DNA of 64,000 bases from Pseudobowmanella zhangzhouensis (GCF_042662685.1 NZ_JBHSYO010000004.1:1-64000); one strand, 5' to 3'; positions 35,046 through 43,934 are shown, counted from the first letter of the stretch. The notes: generated from the letters alone by a model not told the origin. Made by a program: numbers and translations.

Positions 35046-36884
35046 ATGAATTCTCCCGTCCAGAAAAGCCTTAAGCATTTTTATATTCCGGAAGAGCAGT
35101 CTTTTTACCTGCTATCCCATAAAGATGCGCAAAAGCTGAAGGACTGGTTTAGCCTTTGCCATCAACAATTAGCGTTGCTTGGCTATCGAGATACCCAATA
35201 TTTGGGTAAAGGGGCATTTGGTTTCGTTTTTGCTGGTACTGCGCCGGATGGTCAGCAGTTGGTTTTTAAGTTCTCGCGTATCACCTTGCCACAGCATGTA
35301 CAGGATCGTCTCGAAGACGAAGCCTTTATGTTATCCATGGTAGAGCATCCTCATGTGCCGGCGCTGGTTGAATTTCAACGTATTGGCAAGCAGTCCATTT
35401 TGGTAATGGAGCGCGCGCGTGGAGAGGATTTAGAGCAATATTCGTTGCGCCGCGGGCCTCTGGCACCGCGCCTGATAGTCAAAATTATTGCGCAGTTGAC
35501 CGACGTGTTGCGGGCCTTGCGCAGCTACCAGCAGCAGGGAACGTCACGCCCGATTGTGCACGGTGATATTAAGCCATCGAATATCGTGTTCGATGAGTAT
35601 TCGGAAACCGTACAATTGATTGACTGGGGATCGTCGGTATTTGCACAGCTGGATGAGTCTGGCCAGCATGTGGGCAGTAATGTTATGGATCTGATGTCTG
35701 GGGATCTGCAACAAACCAACGCACGCCTTGGTGATGTGTATTTTATTGGTGACGAACAGTTAAACGGTGCATTGTCGTCACCAAGATTTGATGAGCAGGG
35801 TCTCGCCAGCACTATCTATGCGCTGGCGTCAGGCCAATCATGCCGCTTCGGGCGCAAAGTCGTGCATCCCAATGGATTGGGCTTACCCCGCGAACTGGCG
35901 CATATTCTGACGGCACTGATGGATGATAATGCTCAGGTACGCCGGCAGGCCGGGGATTACCTGTTTCGTAATATTCATGCACTACGCAATATAGTATTTG
36001 CGCCTGATAAGCCGCTTGTTTACACCCCGTTTATCCCCTGTTGGGTACATAACACCAAAAAAGATATTGAGACGGTTGTTTACAGTTCGCGTAAATCCTT
36101 TTTGCGTGAAGAAGGCGAGTCGTCACACAGCTTGCGTTATCTGAACGACGCGCAATTTGAGCGCTATTACAAAAATTACATGCAGGGCATGGGGGATACG
36201 GAAAAAGCATTCATTGCTGCCGTTGGCCGTCTCGGTCGTTACCCGGTGGTAGGCGGATTGGCTGTGCGCTGGCAACCTGACGGTGTCTATATTGATTCGA
36301 GTCTCAACCTGTTCGACGAGCGGATGCGAGCATCGTTTGAGGTGTCGGTTAACAATATGGTGACGCTTGCCAGAGCGATTCACCGCACCGGCATTTTCAA
36401 GTGTTGTTTGTTTAATGCTAAAGACACGTTACATATTGAGCGTGAGGACGATAGCACCCCCTTTATACCTGACGCTGGTTTGCGGATCCCTTTTGAAGTC
36501 AGTCAGTTATCTTTGCCTAAAGACGAGTCAAAGATGCATTCCTATTTTGAAGACGGTGATGATCCGGATGAGTTACTGCAGTTACCACCAGAAATACTCG
36601 GGTTAATTGCGCGCCTTAACGGCATTCACCATACTGGCTGTGTGATTTTCGAAGCTTTACCTACCCACCTTAAGATCCATAGTTATTATACCTTGCTGGA
36701 TCATACCCGGCATGAAGACTTCAGCCAGTTGTTGGCACAACTTGTTAGCCATATACCGAAAATCACTGGCCTGGGCATATCCGGGTTTATGAAATTACCC
36801 TATAAGGACACGCGATTTTTTACCCACACCGATGCGTTACCGGAAAAGTTTTATCCACGCAATCCATTGAATCAACAAGATTAA
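35046..36884 (+). CDS. Eukaryote-like Ser/Thr protein kinase with unknown C-terminal half
   Basis: About 612 residues from the ATG at 35046 (a TTG 15 nt earlier is in frame). Residues ~45-300 form a Hanks-type kinase: glycine loop YLGKGAFGFVFAGT, Lys75 in LVFKFSR, catalytic HGDIKPSNIVFDE with Asp174, and a metal-binding DWG (Asp193) where most kinases read DFG. The HRD Arg is replaced by Gly (HGD), so activation-loop phosphorylation may not be needed. Residues ~310-612 contain no transmembrane helix and match no domain I recognise; they include an acidic patch (YFEDGDDPDELLQLPPE). It follows rlmJ by 1 nt and precedes tesB by about 50 nt. No phosphatase gene is nearby. Substrate unknown. Confidence 0.85.
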   Translation: MNSPVQKSLKHFYIPEEQSFYLLSHKDAQKLKDWFSLCHQQLALLGYRDTQYLGKGAFGFVFAGTAPDGQQLVFKFSRITLPQHVQDRLEDEAFMLSMVEHPHVPALVEFQRIGKQSILVMERARGEDLEQYSLRRGPLAPRLIVKIIAQLTDVLRALRSYQQQGTSRPIVHGDIKPSNIVFDEYSETVQLIDWGSSVFAQLDESGQHVGSNVMDLMSGDLQQTNARLGDVYFIGDEQLNGALSSPRFDEQGLASTIYALASGQSCRFGRKVVHPNGLGLPRELAHILTALMDDNAQVRRQAGDYLFRNIHALRNIVFAPDKPLVYTPFIPCWVHNTKKDIETVVYSSRKSFLREEGESSHSLRYLNDAQFERYYKNYMQGMGDTEKAFIAAVGRLGRYPVVGGLAVRWQPDGVYIDSSLNLFDERMRASFEVSVNNMVTLARAIHRTGIFKCCLFNAKDTLHIEREDDSTPFIPDAGLRIPFEVSQLSLPKDESKMHSYFEDGDDPDELLQLPPEILGLIARLNGIHHTGCVIFEALPTHLKIHSYYTLLDHTRHEDFSQLLAQLVSHIPKITGLGISGFMKLPYKDTRFFTHTDALPEKFYPRNPLNQQD

Positions 36885-36937
36885 TCACTATATTAAGGCG
36901 CTTAGCCGAAGCCAAAGAGCAAGATACCGAGGTACGT

Positions 36938-37798
36938 GTGAAAGAAGTAAAATTGACCCAGTTACTGAGTCTCGAGCAGTTAGATCCGGGTTTGTACCGT
37001 GGCCAAAGCTGGGATTTGGGATTCCGCGCACTGTTCGGTGGGCAGGTATTAGGTCAGGCCTTAGCAGCGGCGCAGCACACCGTGGCGGATGGTCAGATTG
37101 TCCATTCATTTCATACCTACTTTTTACTGCCGGGTGATGCACAAAAGCCGGTAATTTATGACGTTGAAAACATACGGGATGGCCGCAGTTTCTCTTCCCG
37201 ACGCGTCAAGGCGATCCAAAATGGCCGCACGATCTTTTATATGACGGCCTCTTTCCAGTTTCCTGAGCCAGGGCTGTCACACCAGGTCGCTGAGATGCCC
37301 CAGGTAACACCACCAGAAAATCTGCGCTCAGAATTAGAAACCTATCAGGAACTATTTAAAGATATGCCTGCTGAAGTGCAGGAAAAATTAGTCTACCACG
37401 CGCCGATCGATATGCGTTTGGTGCAACAAATTGATCCGAGAAACCCGAAAGTATTGACGCCAGTTCGTCAGGTGTGGATGCGCGCTGTCGAGCCACTGAG
37501 TAGTGATTTGCTCATGCATCAGCGCCTGTTGGCTTATGCATCAGATTATTATTTCCTTGCGACTTCGTTACAACCCCATGGTTTGTCCATCATGGATCGT
37601 AGCCTGCGCATGGCAACCATAGACCATGCGATGTGGTTCCATCGTCCGTTCGATTTTAATCAGTGGCTGCTGTACAGCATGGACAGCCCGTTTGCGGATA
37701 ACGCAAGAGCGCTGGTACGTGGTCAGTTTTTTGATTTACAGGGTAATCTGGTTGCCACCACCATGCAGGAAGGCGTGATAAGAAAAAAGGATGCGTGA
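36938..37798 (+). CDS. tesB: Acyl-CoA thioesterase II TesB
   Basis: Double-hotdog thioesterase, 286 residues, hydrolysing medium- and long-chain acyl-CoA. Family blocks: YRGQSWDLGFRALFGGQVLGQAL, VHSFHTYFLLPGD, DGRSFSSRRVKAIQNG, the central MDRSLRMATIDHAMWFHRPF with the catalytic Asp, and FFDLQGNLVATTMQEGVIR at the C-terminus with Gln. The start is GTG at 36938 behind GAGGTACGT. It is followed by the carbonic-anhydrase-like gene, which begins 1 nt after its stop. Confidence 0.95.
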   Translation: MKEVKLTQLLSLEQLDPGLYRGQSWDLGFRALFGGQVLGQALAAAQHTVADGQIVHSFHTYFLLPGDAQKPVIYDVENIRDGRSFSSRRVKAIQNGRTIFYMTASFQFPEPGLSHQVAEMPQVTPPENLRSELETYQELFKDMPAEVQEKLVYHAPIDMRLVQQIDPRNPKVLTPVRQVWMRAVEPLSSDLLMHQRLLAYASDYYFLATSLQPHGLSIMDRSLRMATIDHAMWFHRPFDFNQWLLYSMDSPFADNARALVRGQFFDLQGNLVATTMQEGVIRKKDA

Positions 37799-37799
37799 C

Positions 37800-38318
37800 A
37801 TGCAATTCCAATTAGACGACAAAACACCGCATATTGCCCAAGGCGTATTTATTGCGCCCGCGGCAGCGGTAATTGGTGATGTACATATGCACGAAGGCAG
37901 CAGTGCGTGGTTCAATGTAGTAATGCGTGCGGACAACGAACCTATTGTGGTGGGCAAGAATAGCAATGTTCAGGACGGTGCAGTGTTACACAATGATCCC
38001 GGTTATCCGCTGACCCTTGGAGAGGGCGTCACGGTGGGGCACAAAGCCATGCTACATGGTTGTTCAATTGGCGATTATTCGTTAATCGGGATTAATGCGG
38101 TGGTACTCAATGGCGCAAAAATTGGTAATTTTTGCGTGATTGGTGCCAATGCGTTGATTACTGAAGGGATGGAAATCCCGGATTATTCCCTTGTTGTTGG
38201 CGCACCGGGTAAAGTCATCCGCCAGGTGAGTGAAGCGCAGGCAGAACATCTCAAAGCGTCTGCCGAACATTACAGACTTAACGCGCAGCGCTACTTGGCT
38301 GGATTACAGGGCGTATAA
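37800..38318 (+). CDS. Gamma-carbonic anhydrase-like hexapeptide protein YrdA
   Basis: A 172-residue left-handed beta-helix protein of the gamma-carbonic-anhydrase family. Hexapeptide repeats run from about residue 15 to 135. The three metal-ligand His are seen in AVLHND, VGHKA and MLHGC. The C-terminal helix (SEAQAEHLKASAEHYRLNAQRYL) is typical. The ATG at 37800 is preferred to the one at 37791, which lies inside tesB, because AAGGA is correctly spaced before it. Known homologues bind zinc but often lack demonstrated carbonic anhydrase activity. Probably co-transcribed with tesB. Confidence 0.92.
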   Translation: MQFQLDDKTPHIAQGVFIAPAAAVIGDVHMHEGSSAWFNVVMRADNEPIVVGKNSNVQDGAVLHNDPGYPLTLGEGVTVGHKAMLHGCSIGDYSLIGINAVVLNGAKIGNFCVIGANALITEGMEIPDYSLVVGAPGKVIRQVSEAQAEHLKASAEHYRLNAQRYLAGLQGV

Positions 38319-38327
38319 CAGACAAAA

Positions 38328-38360
38328 AAAACCCAGGCTCTAATCCAGGTCCTGGGTTTA
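38328..38360. terminator. Hairpin between yrdA-like gene and rsmF
   Basis: AAACCCAGG (about 38329-38337) pairs with CCTGGGTTT (38351-38359) across a 13-nt loop. Read on the minus strand it is followed by eight T, so it is the better terminator for rsmF transcripts; on the plus strand it would end the tesB-yrdA unit less strongly. Confidence 0.7.
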
Positions 38361-38584
38361 GGGGAATGGCTCATTTGATGAGCCGTGCGCTAACTGGTAA
38401 AACTGGGATTTGAAGTGTAAAAAATCTTCAAAGGACTGTTATTGTAGAACAGTTTTGCACAAAAAATAAACAGTTTAAGTGGATTTTTTTAAGAAAAAAA
38501 TCAGTATTCAATTCAATGGTTTACAGTCTTTTTGCGAAAAAAACAAAAAAATTTGCGAAAAGACTGTACAGTTTTTCCACAGCG
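38361..38584. other. AT-rich inter-stop region with dyad and direct repeats
   Basis: This 224-nt gene-free stretch lies between two convergent genes. It holds TACAGTCTTTT (38522-38532) facing AAAAGACTGTA (38558-38568), and the direct repeat TTTGCGAAAA at 38531-38540 and 38552-38561. Several ACAGT copies are scattered around. It may be a long structured 3' end of the rsmF transcript, or a small RNA. No coding frame or tRNA is visible. Confidence 0.45.
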
Positions 38585-40021
38585 TCATCCCCAGCCTAAC
38601 TGGTGCCTGTCGCGCACTAATTCACGCGGTAAAGAGTTTTTAATTTTGCCATTTACCCATTTACCTAAACCAACCGGTTGACCGTTAAAACATAGCAATA
38701 ATTCGCCCTTTAACGACGGTGTGTGGTGAGTCAGAAAATCTTTACCCTGGCAGAAATCCGCATATTCAGCCTGCGTGATTTCAATGGCACGCTTGGCAGT
38801 TGAGCAGCCAAACGCCAGACTCGCCTCATGGGTTAACCGATAATCCTGCTTAAATTGTTGCGCCAGTTTCACCCCGTAGCGTTGCAGTTTAATTTTCGCG
38901 CCTAATTCTCTGGCGTATTCGGGTAAGAACCATATTTCGTTGTCACGGTAAAAAAGCTGTGTCAACGGCAGATCAATCCCAAAGCTTTTAAGGTAAACGT
39001 CCAGTGGTTGCCATTGTTTACGGGTAAGGGGACTAAATGGTACGTCGCCATGTCGGGATTTGGATTCTTTCAGCGGGGTGGCTTTTACTTTGCGCAATTT
39101 GGCTACGAAAAACCCCTCGCTGTCGAAAACCATTGGCCAGACATGTAAATAGCCTTCAGGTGTTATGGCTTGTTCTGCACCGCAGAATAACCCTGATAGA
39201 TCAACAATTTCCAGTGCGTCGCCGTATGTTTCCAAAGCACTGGCAACGACGTGTTGGTTTTCAAACTTATTCAATGTACAGGTCGAATAGACCAGCTCGC
39301 CACCGACTTTCAGCGCCTGTATTGCAGCATCCAACAATGCTGTTTGTAGTTCGACGATGCTGTTGATGTGGGTTGTGTCCCAATGTTGCAATGCGGCAGG
39401 ATCCTTTCGCACGGTTCCTTCTCCACTGCAGGGGGCGTCCAATAAGATGGCATCGAAGGATTCCTGTGTGTACTGACCAAACACTTGACCATCAAAGTGG
39501 CTGATACAGGCATTTTGCACACCACAGCGTGAAAAATTAGCCGCCAGCACTTTAACCCGGCTAGACGACAGTTCATTAGCAACTAAAGTACCCCGGTTGT
39601 TCATCATGGCTGCTAATTGGGTTGACTTTGAGCCCGGAGCTGACGCCATGTCCAGTACACAGGCTGGGGCAGAATCAGGATTTACCAATGCTACTGGTGG
39701 CAGCATGGAACTGGCTTCCTGAATATAAAACCAGCCAGCTAAATGTTCGGCGGTATTACCTAATGGGATACGCTCTTCCTGCTCACTTGGGCGTTCTATC
39801 CAAAAACCTTGTGCGCACCAAGGGATTGGCGTTAATTGCCAGCCTTGCTGATTAACATGTTGGCAAAACTCATCCACGGATAAACGCAGGGTATTAACGC
39901 GAATACTTTTTCTTAGTGGCGTTTGGCAATAGGCTGTAAATTCGGCCAGCGAATATCCGTTGGGCAAATGGGCCGATACGTAGTCCAGAAATTGCGGATC
40001 AATATGAATAGTAGCGTGCAT
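38585..40021 (-). CDS. rsmF: 16S rRNA m5C1407 methyltransferase RsmF
   Basis: SAM-dependent RNA cytosine-C5 methyltransferase, about 478 residues. Motifs: VLDMASAPGSKSTQLA (SAM binding), DAILLDAPCSGEGTVRKDP (first catalytic Cys) and LVYSTCTLNKFENQHVV (second Cys). The C-terminal half is the RsmF-specific PUA-like extension (LLCFNGQPVGLGKWVNGKIKNSLPRELV), which separates it from RsmB. The ATG at 40021 is preferred; a TTG at 40039 is in frame. A possible TATAGT -10 lies near 40049-40054 on the minus strand. It is transcribed alone. Confidence 0.94.
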   Translation of the reverse strand: MHATIHIDPQFLDYVSAHLPNGYSLAEFTAYCQTPLRKSIRVNTLRLSVDEFCQHVNQQGWQLTPIPWCAQGFWIERPSEQEERIPLGNTAEHLAGWFYIQEASSMLPPVALVNPDSAPACVLDMASAPGSKSTQLAAMMNNRGTLVANELSSSRVKVLAANFSRCGVQNACISHFDGQVFGQYTQESFDAILLDAPCSGEGTVRKDPAALQHWDTTHINSIVELQTALLDAAIQALKVGGELVYSTCTLNKFENQHVVASALETYGDALEIVDLSGLFCGAEQAITPEGYLHVWPMVFDSEGFFVAKLRKVKATPLKESKSRHGDVPFSPLTRKQWQPLDVYLKSFGIDLPLTQLFYRDNEIWFLPEYARELGAKIKLQRYGVKLAQQFKQDYRLTHEASLAFGCSTAKRAIEITQAEYADFCQGKDFLTHHTPSLKGELLLCFNGQPVGLGKWVNGKIKNSLPRELVRDRHQLGWG

Positions 40022-40179
40022 AACAGTGACGTTTTTCAATTTAGCGACACTATACCAAACTTCACAGGCTGCACCGACGTTGCAATGTGTGTCGTTGATA
40101 ATTTGCTTATTATTTAAACGAAAATGTTAGAAATCGTAAATTTCCATAAGGAATCGCGCAGAAAGGGCAGATACAGGTA

Positions 40180-40207
40180 TTACTTCTTGCCAGCAGGTAT
40201 TTATAAT
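40180..40207 (+). promoter_or_regulatory. Candidate promoter of the DUF3862-msrC-proQ run
   Basis: TTACTT (40180-40185) and TATAAT (40202-40207) are separated by 16 nt, about 27 nt before the lipoprotein start. A perfect -10 and partial -35 make a plausible housekeeping promoter. Confidence 0.45.
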
Positions 40208-40233
40208 GCGCCATCATTTCATGGGGGTGTTGA

Positions 40234-40491
40234 ATGAAAAAATACCTATTGTCTGCGGCGCTGATAATGTCGTTAACAGGTTGCTCTAAGCTCACGGTTG
40301 AAAACTACGACAAGTTGAAAATGGGTATGACGTTTGAGCAGGTTACCGACATTATCGGAAAGCCTGATCAATGCGAAGCCAGATTTGGCACCAACAGCTG
40401 TATTTGGGGGGAACGCGAAAAACGTTTCATTCAGGTTAATTTTATCGCTGAAAAAGCGGTGCTTTTCGAGAAACAAGGTTTACATGACTGA
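40234..40491 (+). CDS. Small DUF3862/BamE-like lipoprotein
   Basis: An 85-residue lipoprotein: MKKYLLSAALIMSLTGCSK ends in the lipobox LTGC. The mature part (NYDKLKMGMTFEQVTDIIGKPDQC...) follows the SmpA/OmlA-BamE-like alpha-beta pattern found in DUF3862, with a Cys pair (DQC...NSC) that could form a disulfide. GGGGGTG lies before the ATG. The end overlaps the msrC start by 8 nt. Probably a periplasmic-facing lipoprotein; its binding partner is unknown, and it is too short to be BamE itself. Confidence 0.82.
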   Translation: MKKYLLSAALIMSLTGCSKLTVENYDKLKMGMTFEQVTDIIGKPDQCEARFGTNSCIWGEREKRFIQVNFIAEKAVLFEKQGLHD

Positions 40492-40945
40492 TAAAGCACA
40501 AACTTACGTCTCATTGAATGCACAGGCAGACGCTTTGCTCAGCGGCGAGACGGATATGATTGCCAATATGGCTAATATCAGTGCGTTATTGTGGATGAGC
40601 TTGCCGCAAATCAATTGGGCAGGCTTCTATATTATGCGCGATGGCGAATTGGTATTGGGGCCGTTTCAGGGTAAACCGGCCTGTGTGCGCATTGCGGTAG
40701 GCAAAGGCGTATGCGGCACAGCGGTAGCGCAAGACACGTTGCAACTGGTTGAAAACGTGCACGAATTTGATGGCCATATCGCCTGCGATGCGGCATCTAA
40801 TTCGGAAATCGTTATCCCTGTCCATCAAAATGGTGAGGTGGTGGCTGTGTTAGACATTGATAGCCCGGTATATTCACGTTTTGATCAGGAAGATGCCGAA
40901 GGGTTGCAGACGCTGGTAGCAATTTTGGAAGCGAGTCTGGCATGA
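40484..40945 (+). CDS. msrC: Free methionine-R-sulfoxide reductase (GAF domain)
   Basis: A 153-residue GAF-domain enzyme reducing free methionine-R-sulfoxide. INWAGFYIMRDGELVLGPFQGKPAC, then GKGVCGTAV and FDGHIACDAASNSEIVIP give the three conserved Cys of the family in order. The true start is the ATG at 40484 (AAGG upstream); the reading frame stays open further upstream, but that part merely runs through the lipoprotein gene. It overlaps the previous gene by 8 nt and the next by 4 nt, so translation is coupled. Confidence 0.94.
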   Translation: MTDKAQTYVSLNAQADALLSGETDMIANMANISALLWMSLPQINWAGFYIMRDGELVLGPFQGKPACVRIAVGKGVCGTAVAQDTLQLVENVHEFDGHIACDAASNSEIVIPVHQNGEVVAVLDIDSPVYSRFDQEDAEGLQTLVAILEASLA

Positions 40946-41241
40946 AAGAATTGTTTGATATTCATGTAGTGCTATCCACTGCGGAAGATTTTGAACAGTT
41001 CGAAGAGGAAGCGCAGGATGTTAGTGAGCAGTTTAATGACATGCTCCATTACCTGTACAGTCGTGTTGATGACGACATAGATACCGAGGCGCTGGCGAGA
41101 TTGTTCCAACATGTTTGGGAATATTGGAGCCAGGAGCCACAATTCAACGAAATCGAGGTGGATGAGCTATTTGACTGGGTTGACCAATTGCTGGCAACTT
41201 GGGAAGATGACGATTCCACTGATGAACACATCATACAGTAG
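40942..41241 (+). CDS. Small acidic protein upstream of proQ
   Basis: A 99-residue, very acidic, soluble protein that I cannot assign to a family. Asp/Glu-rich from end to end (EDFEQFEEEAQDVSEQFNDM; DDDIDTEALARL), with Trp and Phe spaced as in a small helical bundle. No Cys, signal or membrane segment. It overlaps msrC by 4 nt (ATGA) and ends 9 nt before proQ. Tight packing with proQ suggests a shared transcript. Possible roles such as RNA or nucleic-acid mimicry would be guesses from charge alone. Confidence 0.75.
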   Translation: MKELFDIHVVLSTAEDFEQFEEEAQDVSEQFNDMLHYLYSRVDDDIDTEALARLFQHVWEYWSQEPQFNEIEVDELFDWVDQLLATWEDDDSTDEHIIQ

Positions 41242-41250
41242 CGATAGTAA

Positions 41251-41883
41251 ATGGATAATCCACAAAAGTTTAGTAATAGCAAAGAAGTGATCGCATTTCT
41301 TGCCGAAACCTTCCCAGCATGTTTTTCAGTAAAAGGTGAAGCTAAGCCACTGAAAATAGGTATTTTTCAGGATCTGGCAGAGCGTCTCGACAATGACGAA
41401 CGCGTGAGCAAAACCTTGTTACGCAGTTCTCTTCGTCACTACACCAATAGCTGGCGTTATCTGGAGTCAGTCAAAACTGGCGCGCATCGGGTTGATCTGG
41501 ATGGCCAGGCTGGCGACGTGATTGAACAGCAACACGCTGAACATGCTGAGCAGCAACTGAAAGAAAGCAAAGAGCGTATTGCTGCAAAACGCGCCGAATC
41601 AGCGACAAATTCAGCTGATAAGAAGCCCGCAAAGAAAAAATTTCAGCCAAAATCGGACGCGAAGGGAACCAAACCGGCTAACCGCAAGCCTATTAAAAAA
41701 GGCCCACCACCACAGAAGTTGCAGGATACCGACATGGTAGCCGGCACTAAAGTCACGGTAAAAGTCGGTAAAGCGCCGATGCCAGCGACTATAGTTGAGG
41801 TTGGCAAAGATGGTATTCAGGTACAGCTGGATACCGGTATGCAAGTTAAAGTTCCGGCCAGTAATTTGCGTTTGGCCAGATAA
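41251..41883 (+). CDS. proQ: RNA chaperone ProQ
   Basis: Global small-RNA-binding protein of 210 residues. The N-terminal FinO/ProQ domain (SNSKEVIAFLAETFPACFSVKGEAKPLKIGIFQDLAERL... LRSSLRHYTNSWRYLESVKTGAHRVDLDG) covers residues ~5-110. A charged Lys/Ala/Glu linker follows, then a small C-terminal Tudor-like domain (TDMVAGTKVTVKVGKAPMPATIVEV). prc begins 14 nt downstream, the same order as in enteric bacteria. Confidence 0.97.
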   Translation: MDNPQKFSNSKEVIAFLAETFPACFSVKGEAKPLKIGIFQDLAERLDNDERVSKTLLRSSLRHYTNSWRYLESVKTGAHRVDLDGQAGDVIEQQHAEHAEQQLKESKERIAAKRAESATNSADKKPAKKKFQPKSDAKGTKPANRKPIKKGPPPQKLQDTDMVAGTKVTVKVGKAPMPATIVEVGKDGIQVQLDTGMQVKVPASNLRLAR

Positions 41884-41897
41884 CCAGAGGTAACGCT

Positions 41898-43934
41898 ATG
41901 ACCCAATTGATCCGCAAGTCCGTCGCCAGCGCTTTATTTGTTCTGAGCGGCACGGTGCTCGCCGGTGTGTCAACGGACACGACTGTCGAATTACCGGACC
42001 TGGTGCAGGAAGCACAACATGCAACGGCGGCTCAAAGGGTGTCATCGTTATTTACCCGGGCACACTACAAAGAAATCGAACTGAATGACCAGTTGTCTGA
42101 GGCAATTTTTGATCGTTACCTCAAACAACTGGATTACAGCCGCCATTTCTTTTTAGCCAGTGATATTCAAACGCTGGAAAAATACCGTGATGAGTTTGAT
42201 GACATGCTGGCACGGGGCCGGTTAGACCATGCTTACAAAATTTTCGAACTCAACATGCAGCGCCGACTGGAGCGCTTCGAATATGCGATTACCTTGCTGG
42301 ACACACCATTCGACTTTGAAAAGGCCGGTGATGTGTTTGCTTATGATCGTGAAGACGCCGCATGGCCAACCACGGTTGCTGAATTAAATGAATTATGGCG
42401 TCAGCGGGTTAAAAATGACGCGCTGAACCTCAAACTCAATGGCAAAGCCTGGCCAGAAATCAAAGAATTACTGACCAAGCGCTATCAACGTGCCATCAAA
42501 CGTTTGGGCCAGACCCAGAGTGAAGATGTGTTTCAAACGGCAATGAATGCGTTCGCGCGCAGTATTGAAGCACATACCAGTTATTTGTCACCACGTGGCT
42601 CTGAACGCTTCGAGATGGAAATGAACCTGTCCTTTGAAGGGATTGGTGCCGTGCTGTCCAGCGAAGATGACTTTACCGTGGTACGCAGTATCGTCCCCGG
42701 TGGCCCGGCAGAGCTTTCAAACAAGATTAAGCCGGAAGACAAAATCGTTGGTGTGGCACAGGATGATGGTGAATTTGTCGATGTGGTGGGTTGGCGTTTA
42801 GATGAAGTGGTTGACTTAATCAAAGGCCCGAAAGGCACAACCGTCAGGTTGCAGCTGCTCAAACATTTATCAGATAGCAACGCACCAGTTGAAGTGTCGC
42901 TGACCCGCGAGAAAATCAAACTGGAAGATCGTGCTGCCAAGTCTGAAGTTTATGTGCCGGACAGTGGTCCACACCAGGGTGAAAAGCTTGGGATTATCGA
43001 AATTCCTTCTTTTTACAACAACTTAAGCGAAGATGTAAAAGTCGAAATTGCTAAATTAAAAGAGCAGAACGTCAAAGGAATTATCGTTGACCTGCGTGGC
43101 AATGGCGGTGGTTCGTTAAATGAAGCCACACTGCTTACGGGCTTATTCATCGACAAAGGGCCGGTGGTACAGATTCGCGATCAGGCCGGTCGATTAGAAG
43201 TGAAACAGGACGTAGACGGTGTTACCTATTACGAAGGACCGATGACCGTATTGGTGGATCGCTACAGTGCGTCTGCGTCGGAAATTTTTGCCGCAGCCCT
43301 GCAGGATTATGGCCGTGCCTTAATTATCGGCGAAAACACCTTTGGTAAAGGAACAGTACAACAGCATCGTCAATTAGGTCGCTTGTTTGACTTATATGAA
43401 AACCCATTAGGCGCAGTACAGTTTACTATTGCCAAGTTTTATCGCATCAATGGCGGTAGTACGCAGCACAAAGGTGTGATCCCTGATATCAAGTTCCCAT
43501 CGGCGATTGAACCGGGGGAGTGGGGAGAGAGTCAGGCAGATAATGCCTTACCTTGGGATAGCATTCCTCGTGCGAATTATGTCACTGTGGCTGACCCTGT
43601 CGCTTCATCGCTGACCGTGCAGAAAAATTTCGAAACACGTATCGCCAGTAATCCGGAGTTCGCCTATTTGCGAGATGACATCGACCGTTATCGCAAGGAA
43701 AAGGACGATAAAACCCTGTCATTGGTCGAAAGTGTACGGATTGCTGAAAAAGATGAGCGTAACGCCCGTGCGTTACAGCGCGCTAATGAACGTCTGGCAC
43801 GTTTAGGCCTGGAACCTATCGCTAAGTTGGAAGATGCACCAGAAGCACTGGATGACATTGACCCGTTTAAGCAGGAGGCTGTAAACATTACGTTCGATGT
43901 TATCTCCACAGGAAAATACGTATTTCAGCGTTAA
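41898..43934 (+). CDS. prc: Tail-specific protease Prc
   Basis: Periplasmic carboxy-terminal processing protease, 678 residues, that trims FtsI and degrades tagged proteins and MepS. The signal peptide ends ..SGTVLAGV. A helical N-terminal domain is followed by a PDZ domain (EMNLSFEGIGAVLSSEDDFTVV..., residues ~235-330) and the S41 core. The catalytic serine lies in RYSASASEIF (residues 455-464) and the lysine is Lys484 in TFGKGTVQQ. The C-terminal DUF3340-like extension (KNFETRIASNPEF... to the end) is also kept. It follows proQ by 14 nt and ends with a strong terminator. Confidence 0.97.
   Translation: MTQLIRKSVASALFVLSGTVLAGVSTDTTVELPDLVQEAQHATAAQRVSSLFTRAHYKEIELNDQLSEAIFDRYLKQLDYSRHFFLASDIQTLEKYRDEFDDMLARGRLDHAYKIFELNMQRRLERFEYAITLLDTPFDFEKAGDVFAYDREDAAWPTTVAELNELWRQRVKNDALNLKLNGKAWPEIKELLTKRYQRAIKRLGQTQSEDVFQTAMNAFARSIEAHTSYLSPRGSERFEMEMNLSFEGIGAVLSSEDDFTVVRSIVPGGPAELSNKIKPEDKIVGVAQDDGEFVDVVGWRLDEVVDLIKGPKGTTVRLQLLKHLSDSNAPVEVSLTREKIKLEDRAAKSEVYVPDSGPHQGEKLGIIEIPSFYNNLSEDVKVEIAKLKEQNVKGIIVDLRGNGGGSLNEATLLTGLFIDKGPVVQIRDQAGRLEVKQDVDGVTYYEGPMTVLVDRYSASASEIFAAALQDYGRALIIGENTFGKGTVQQHRQLGRLFDLYENPLGAVQFTIAKFYRINGGSTQHKGVIPDIKFPSAIEPGEWGESQADNALPWDSIPRANYVTVADPVASSLTVQKNFETRIASNPEFAYLRDDIDRYRKEKDDKTLSLVESVRIAEKDERNARALQRANERLARLGLEPIAKLEDAPEALDDIDPFKQEAVNITFDVISTGKYVFQR

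Noticed and set aside
38566..38584. Possible DnaA-box or origin-like sequence (TTTTTCCACA in an AT-rich tract)
   Set aside because: Only one poor match to TTATNCACA, no cluster of boxes, and no dnaA, dnaN, gidA or rpmH neighbours.
40334..40483. Upstream extension of the msrC frame, suggesting a fusion
   Set aside because: The extra 50 codons merely read through the lipoprotein gene in another frame; the ATG at 40484 gives the standard family length.
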